A stretch of 15,791 nt of DNA from Omnitrophica bacterium RBG_13_46_9 (GTDB taxonomy: Bacteria; Omnitrophota; Gorgyraeia; JABMRN01; RBG-13-46-9), in the NCBI GenBank assembly GCA_001804045.1, contig MHFD01000070.1:70409-86199 (forward strand). The letters run 5' to 3'. The number at the start of each line of letters is the position of its first letter. Position 1 is the first letter of the stretch. The position numbers and the translations under genes are program-made. Below the pieces are notes generated by a model. The model was given only the letters and a program-made list of their open reading frames with translations. It was not told the origin of the DNA and searched no databases. Shown in pieces: positions 14,782 through 15,791 of this stretch.

Positions 14782-15504
14782 TTTCCGTATCCTCACGTTA
14801 TCTATGTAAACAGGTCCTTTATATATAGGCCTTCTATTAGACTCTATTCTTACGACAATCTTCCTTATGTCTGCTCTGAACGACTCGTCCGGAACCGTCC
14901 TTTTCCAGTCGTAGCTACCCGGCTCTATATTCCCTATTACCTCAACCCACTCGCCCGGCACAAGAGGAACCGTCCGGGCCATCTCTGTAAACATCCAGTC
15001 ATCGCCAACAGTAAGAATTATCTTTGACCTCAAACCCAAAGGCGTATCTTTAGGCACGTATATATCAACGACGATCTCCCTATAAGGAGTGAAGTCAAGA
15101 AACTGCTCCAGTTCGATTACGGCGGCGGTCCATGCGTCTCCGGGAAAATCGCAATCGATTTTCATGCTGCATTCCCCCTCGCTTGCCACATCCTTTGAAA
15201 CATCTATGCTTTTTGCGACATGGTCATCCTTATCCATGGCCCAACAGGGTATTTCCCAATCGCCCACGTCCTGCTCAAAACTAAATAAAACCTTCTCTTC
15301 CGTGATGGGTTTATCCGAAAGAGCCGGGGTTTTCTCCGGGGCAGTTTCTTCGTCTCCAGCGGATTTCGAAACAACTTCGCTTTTAACGGTCTCTTGTTGC
15401 TTCGCAGGGTGTGTTTTGCGGGGCCCTGCCTTCTTGCCACAACCTGTAATCATAAGTGATATAATCGCTAAAACGGCGAAAACGATAACAGACTCTCTTC
15501 TCAT
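14779..15504 (-). CDS. Lipoprotein with predicted carbohydrate-binding β-sandwich
   Basis: A 241-aa surface lipoprotein: MRRESVIVFAVLAIISLMITGC gives a signal with lipidated Cys22. A charged, low-complexity K/E/T/P linker (to about residue 65) precedes one globular domain starting VLFSFEQDVGDWEIP and ending GPVYIDNVRIRK. That start and end, with aromatic residues in a β-rich sequence, are typical of jelly-roll carbohydrate-binding modules appended to mannanases (CBM11/27/35-like folds); exact family not assigned. No catalytic domain is present. Location upstream of GH113 suggests binding mannan at the cell surface; this is inference. ATG 15504 is chosen over TTG 15525 because AAAGGAG lies 5 nt before it and the signal peptide begins there. 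The TAG stop is part of a heptad array. Confidence 0.78.
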   Translation of the reverse strand: MRRESVIVFAVLAIISLMITGCGKKAGPRKTHPAKQQETVKSEVVSKSAGDEETAPEKTPALSDKPITEEKVLFSFEQDVGDWEIPCWAMDKDDHVAKSIDVSKDVASEGECSMKIDCDFPGDAWTAAVIELEQFLDFTPYREIVVDIYVPKDTPLGLRSKIILTVGDDWMFTEMARTVPLVPGEWVEVIGNIEPGSYDWKRTVPDESFRADIRKIVVRIESNRRPIYKGPVYIDNVRIRK

Positions 15505-15579
15505 CCTCTCTCCTTTCTGAAACAATACATCCTTTCACGAAACTATTTTAATTGTTTCCGATAAAAATCTAAATTTTAT

Positions 15580-15738
15580 GACGCGAAGCGGAGCTACTCG
15601 ACTCTGGATTAGCCGTAGATTATCTGGTTACACGGTTTCGTGGAGTAAAACCCGCTTCGTCCCGCATAGCGGAAGCTGTGCGTGGGAAAATTTTTCATCG
15701 TGAAGCTCCACCGCCTTACAGCGGTGGCTTCTCTTTTT
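15580..15738 (+). ncRNA. Structured element resembling an IS200/IS605 right end / ωRNA
   Basis: Nested stems: GAC..GAAGCGG (15580-15591) with CCGCTTCGTC (15652-15661); TACTC (15595-15599) with GAGTA (15643-15647); CACG-GTTT-CGTG; GCATAGC-GGAA-GCTGTGC (15664-15681) inside TCCC/GGGA; and GAAG..CCACCGC / GCGGTGG-CTTC (15702-15731) followed by TCTTTTT. The end hairpin with its GTGAAGC lead-in looks like the right end of TnpB elements. No tnpB is present. It could instead be a folded 5' leader of the lipoprotein gene on the minus strand, or a terminator of a gene beyond the window. Confidence 0.4.
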
Positions 15739-15739
15739 A

Positions 15740-15773
15740 CAGGGTTCCGCTCTATCGGTGGAGCGGAACCCTG
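15740..15773. repeat. Perfect 13-bp hairpin
   Basis: CAGGGTTCCGCTC and its exact inverse GAGCGGAACCCTG around an 8-nt loop. No T-run on the plus strand. Confidence 0.85.
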
Positions 15774-15791
15774 AACCGAAAGCCATTCATC

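Noticed and set aside
15600..15640. tRNA-like or c-di-GMP-II-like fold
   Set aside because: No cloverleaf, no TTCGA arm and no match to riboswitch core motifs; nested stems fit an IS605-type end or generic leader better.

Overview
The window is a β-mannan/glucomannan utilisation locus from an uncultured Gram-negative-type bacterium. Two features support a diderm: the surface lipoproteins with lipoboxes, and exported mannanases next to presumably cytoplasmic phosphorylases. The dense, palindromic, low-complexity spacers between otherwise normal bacterial genes resemble candidate-phylum genomes such as Omnitrophota (PVC group). That placement is a weak guess from style only; there is no rRNA or tRNA gene to anchor it.

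Layout: all protein genes are on the minus strand except one. Reading leftwards from the right end they are: a lipoprotein with a predicted carbohydrate-binding β-sandwich (14779-15504), a GH113 β-mannanase (13081-14148), a GH94 cellobiose/cellodextrin-type phosphorylase (10702-13077, 3 nt behind the mannanase), a GH116 β-glucosidase-type enzyme (8362-10530), a ROK-family regulator (6975-8234) and a family 1 sugar-binding lipoprotein of an ABC importer (5640-6866, TTG start). A second GH113 mannanase lies alone on the plus strand (4284-5393). To its left, back on the minus strand, are a HAD phosphatase (2864-3643, under a near-consensus sigma70 promoter), a GH130 mannoside-phosphorylase-family enzyme (1672-2634) and a GPH/MelB-type sugar:cation symporter (10-1464).

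How the genes fit together (inference from families): the exported GH113 enzymes cut mannan or glucomannan, surface lipoproteins bind the fragments, GPH and/or ABC transport imports them, GH130 and GH94 cleave mannosidic and glucosidic links with phosphate to give sugar 1-phosphates, GH116 removes β-glucosyl units, and ROK senses a sugar. ABC permease and ATPase genes are not in the window.

Regulation: the plus-strand GH113 gene has a GEMM-I (cyclic dinucleotide) riboswitch followed by an intrinsic terminator. The aptamer core is interrupted by 76 nt forming two hairpins, and the specificity position equivalent to Vc2 G20 is A, the signature of the c-AMP-GMP-responsive subgroup.

Non-coding fabric: three copies of a ~150-160 bp MITE-like element lie at 1496-1654, 2663-2825 and 5484-5616. 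Spacers also hold many degenerate tandem arrays with a 7-bp period. Three of these begin within 0-2 nt of a stop codon, and one lies in frame inside the GH94 gene. A folded 15580-15738 segment resembles the ωRNA/right end of an IS200/IS605-type element.
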